Shown here: positions 60,780 to 64,000 of the stretch, in pieces | How positions within the stretch are numbered: the stretch's first letter is position 1 | How the letters are laid out: each line of letters begins with the position of its first letter | Assembly (NCBI RefSeq): GCF_022605165.1 | Contig: NC_063073.1 | Span: 2,631,860 to 2,695,859 of the forward strand | Reading direction: 5' to 3' | DNA length: 64,000 bases | Source: Purpureocillium takamizusanense | Lineage: Eukaryota; Ascomycota; Sordariomycetes; Hypocreales; Ophiocordycipitaceae | Made by a program: the position numbers and the translations under genes | Notes under the pieces: model-generated | Seen by the model: only the letters and a program-made list of their open reading frames with translations | Told to the model about the DNA's origin: nothing | The model's database searches: none

Positions 60780-62757
60780 ATGTCCGGCTCCACCGGAGGA
60801 AAGGTTACCTGGTTCAACCTAGCAGTATGACCACTGCCCGTTCCCTAGCCTGTATCCTCTTCTGACGAAGACTCCAGGTTGTCCTAGTTCTCTGCTTTGG
60901 CAGCTTAACCTATGGATATTCTTTTAGCATAGTGTCCACGACGTTGGGGCAGCCTTCATGGTTCGCCTACTTTGATCTTACGCAAGACCCAACGGATGCG
61001 AAAAAATACTCTTACACCAACTCCATCATAGGAACCGTCAATGGACTGTTTTCTGTCGGCGGCTTCCTTGGCGCCACCTTTGTCGGTTGGTCCTGCGACT
61101 ACTTGGGCAGGAAAAAAACGCTCCTCGTAGCTACTCCGGTTGCCATAATCGGAGGCGCATTCCAGGGTGGCGCAGCCCATATTGCCATGTTTCTCGTCGG
61201 CCGTCTCCTAAGCGGGTTCGCTGTCGGTACGTGTGCTCTAAACATCATCTGCGCCGCATCTATCATATGCTCAGCGAGTCACAGGCATCCTGGTTGTCCT
61301 CACTCCGCTGTTCCAGGCGGAGATTGCGCCGCCTGCCATGCGAGGCTTCTTGGTGTCACAGCACGGTAAGTGGCTGTCGTCCAAGGTGTAAGGGCCGAGT
61401 CTCTAACCTTGTTAGGTGTTGTACTTGTCGCCGGCTATTCCCTGGCGGCTTGGATGGGAGTGGCCTGCTACTTCTCCCCGAATGAGGCTTTCCAATGGAG
61501 GTTTCCACTGGCCCTCCAGGCGCTCTGGCCGCTTGGGATGTTGATGCTAACTCCGGTACTACCCGAATCTCCGCGTTGGTGTAAGTGCTCTTTTGATTAG
61601 TCGAGACAAGTCTTCCATTTGCTAATGGCTCACCGACGCAGTACTTGCACAAAATCGCCTTGACGAGGCCTGGGCAGTCACCTTGAAACTGCATACCAAT
61701 GGAAATGATACAAATGTCGCAGACCACGACTTCGCAAAGAAGGAGTTCTACCAGATGAAGGAACAGACCCAAGCCGATCTTGTCTCTACTAGCGGCGAGA
61801 CTATCTGGACACTGTTCACGAAGCCGTCTTACCGTAAGCGCATGATTTGCGCCTTCCTCGTCATGTTTGGGTCCGAATCTACCGGCATCTTGGTTGTTTA
61901 TAGTACGTATTTAGCTGTCAGGGCGGCATTACCCTCGCATCGTCCTTGATTCCTGCTAATAGTTGTCGCAGACTACAGCGTGCTCTTGTACCAGGGACTC
62001 GGTTTCAAGGGCAGCATCCCGCTCATCTTGGCGGCTGCATACGTGACAGTTGCTTGCGTAGGCAACTACATCAATTCTTTGCTGGTCGATCGTTTCGGTC
62101 GAGTCAGGCTTCTGGGTACGACGTCAAAGAGAACTATGACCTTTAAGTGGCTCGGTTGACTCTGATGGCAGTGATCGGATTTACTGGATGTCTCGTAAGC
62201 CTGATTTTCGAAGCTGCCCTTAGCGCAAAGTACATCGGCACAAACGAAAACAAAGGACTCGGTGCAGGTGTTTTCTTCATGTTCCTCTACATTACATTGT
62301 GAGTTCTGTTCTTACCCCCGAAGGCGCTCACTGCAAAGTATTAGGCGCCCGTTTTTATCTTAGGGCTAACGGAAAGTGGCCCAATAGCTATGGCTGCTGT
62401 ATCGATGCCAACACTTATGTTTACTGCTCTGAGATTTTCCCCACGCATATTCGCTCCAGGGGCCTTGCCTTTTCGCTCGTGGTGCTTTTCCTATCGACCA
62501 TTGCCTATCTTGAGCCGGCCCCTACGGCGTTTGCTCAAGTCGGCTGGAAGTTCTACCTACTCTTCATTCTCCTGACAGTGATAATTACCCCTATCATGGC
62601 CTGGTATCTTCCAGAGACCAAGGGTCTCACGCTTGAAGAGATCGGAGAGAAATTTGGGGACAAAGTTATAGTGCACATTACCCACATCTCCGAGTCCGAG
62701 CGCCAGGAGCTAGACGAGAAGATCGAGTCATCAGCTCACGAGAATGGATGTGCGTGA
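60780..62757 (+). CDS. MFS sugar transporter
   Basis: Eight exons (60780-60824, 60878-61226, 61285-61365, 61416-61580, 61642-61902, 61972-62115, 62172-62298, 62388-62757) give 513 residues with about 12 membrane helices. Sugar-porter signatures are present: the loop DYLGRKK after helix 2, GRLLSGFAVG, PPAMRGFLVSQ, PESPRW before the central loop, RFGRV, and the C-terminal PETKGLTLEEIGEKFG. The pattern matches fungal lactose/hexose-type porters; the substrate cannot be read from sequence. Every intron closes in phase and the gene appears intact, although it is the last gene before the RIP-like block and telomere. Confidence 0.93.
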
Positions 62758-63858
62758 TTAGATAGCCCAGCTAAGGGATAGCCTAGTAAGCTTACTAAAA
62801 GAGTAAACGACTGCCGGGCTCTACTATAGGGCTACTTTCTAAGGACTATATCGCTAGGATTTAAGGGACGGTATAAGGGTATAATTAAGACGATATTAGG
62901 GTATAATTATTAGGCTTTATTTAGTCTAGTTAAATTTATTAAAAGAGTAATATTAGGGTTAGGGTAGGAAGTAGTTTAGATTAAGTTATCTAGCCTAATG
63001 CTAATTTTCTTTATAATAAGGAGAGATAGAGAGGAGATAAGAATAGTAAAAAATCGAGAAAAATCTAGTAAAAAATCCCACGTCTTCCAATCTAGGGATA
63101 TAGTAACCCAAAAAGTAGGAAAATCAAACGAAATAGCCCTATATACCTTTTAGCCTATTTCTAAGTAGGTTATCCTATTTCTAGGAGCCTTTAGGCATTA
63201 AGGGCTATAATCGAAGCCGCGGAATTAGCCTTAGTCTTTATAAGGGCAAGCCCGATAGAGGTATCGAGCTAGGCGGCCGCGGTCGGGCCTATAAGGGTCT
63301 AAATTTCCCGATAGGACTTAGCCGTCTCTTTTTCTATAAGGCCTCCGGCCGAGAAGATAAGGGGCCGGAATCGCGTTCCGAGCCCTTTATATTTCCTTCG
63401 TTTTTCTTCCGCGGCCTCGCGGAGGGTCTCGAAGGGGTCTTCTTGGCTAGATGCCTTATTAATAGCTACGACCTAAACGTCGTAAAAATAGCGGCTATTT
63501 CTAATAGTAGCTACGAAATCGGATTAAAGGCTTAAGCCTAGCCCGACAAGCGGTTCGGTCTTAACTTTTTCTACCCGGCTAGAAAGTACTTTAGAAAATA
63601 TACGGGCAATATAGTCGTAACGGGAAATCTACTATCGGTTCGCGGCTCGGTGTATATCTTTATACTTAATAGCGACCTTAGCGCCGTAGCGGCCGTAAGG
63701 GGCCTCTAGCGGGCGGTAAGGCATAAGGAGACGGGATCGAAGGGCCTCTATTACCTTTATATTAGATAGAAGTAGCTATTTTTGCGATAGAAAGGTCCTT
63801 AGCTAGCGTCTCGTAAGGTAGCTCGAGTTTTCGAGCCTAGCCCTTCGGTCTTTAAGGC
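62758..63858. repeat. Subtelomeric RIP-like block
   Basis: No open frame of useful length on either strand. The sequence is crowded with TA, TAG and CTA, while CA and TG dinucleotides are scarce; CG remains frequent in islands such as near 63272-63292. CpA-to-TpA conversion on both strands with CpG spared is the mark of RIP. It is probably a mutated repeat or transposon next to the telomere, whose identity is no longer readable. Two telomere-like units occur at 62953-62964. Confidence 0.75.
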
Positions 63859-64000
63859 AGGGTTAGGGTTAGGGTTAGGGTTAGGGTTAGGGTTAGGGTT
63901 AGGGTTAGGGTTAGGGTTAGGGTTAGGGTTAGGGTTAGGGTTAGGGTTAGGGTTAGGGTTAGGGTTAGGGTTAGGGTTAGGGTTAGGGTTAGGGTTAGGG
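63859..64000 (+). repeat. Telomere, (TTAGGG)n
   Basis: A partial AGGG followed by 23 uninterrupted TTAGGG units to the last base. The G-rich strand points to the right, so this is a true chromosome end. Confidence 0.98.

Noticed and set aside
62953..62964. Internal TTAGGGTTAGGG
   Set aside because: Only two units, inside a TA-rich RIP-like block where TTAGGG words arise easily; not evidence of an internal telomere.

Overview
The window is the right-hand end of a chromosome from a filamentous ascomycete (Pezizomycotina; a Sordariomycete such as a hypocrealean is my best guess, not proven). The evidence is a terminal (TTAGGG)n array reaching base 64000, protein genes broken by many short GT...AG introns of about 49-98 bases, Zn(II)2Cys6 regulators, a class I hydrophobin, and a telomere-adjacent block with the base composition of repeat-induced point mutation (RIP). 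I rebuilt about 25 spliced genes by hand. In each, the exon phases close to a whole number of codons. I saw no rRNA, tRNA, CRISPR or intact transposon.

Left arm (1-7.7 kb): this is the most interesting part. In order it holds the N-terminus of an MFS transporter (-), a secreted poly(3-hydroxybutyrate) depolymerase (+), a 3-hydroxyacyl-CoA dehydrogenase (-) and a Zn(II)2Cys6 regulator (-). The promoter regions of the first three contain the 8-bp palindrome CGGATCCG, i.e. two inverted CGG triplets two bases apart, the usual form of a Zn2Cys6 site. I find five copies in the first 5 kb and none elsewhere in the window. I propose a small polyhydroxyalkanoate-use regulon: extracellular depolymerase, uptake, oxidation and a local regulator.

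Middle (8.5-36 kb): general metabolic and secreted functions. These are a membrane-anchored paraoxonase-like protein, a secreted type-B carboxylesterase, a sulfotransferase-like protein, an aldehyde dehydrogenase, a multi-pass membrane protein, an F-box protein, two FAD oxidoreductases (one berberine-bridge type, one secreted amine-oxidase-like), a small unknown protein, a class I hydrophobin, a 4-kb stretch without recognisable genes, and an MscS-type channel with an EF-hand.

Right arm (37-62.8 kb): an EthD-domain protein, a GNAT acetyltransferase, a second Zn2Cys6 regulator, a secreted class II-like haem peroxidase, a C2H2 zinc-finger regulator, a relic of a short-chain dehydrogenase, then an amidase and a urea-type (Dur3-like) symporter that could form an amide/urea nitrogen pair. 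These are followed by a DUF1993 protein, an unknown protein with a repeated PYxIWYP module, a decayed Baeyer-Villiger-type monooxygenase, a 124-bp tandem duplication and an MFS sugar transporter.

End (62.8-64.0 kb): about 1.1 kb of TA-rich sequence poor in CpA/TpG with no usable reading frames, then 142 bp of telomere. Gene decay is concentrated toward the telomere, as expected for a subtelomere.
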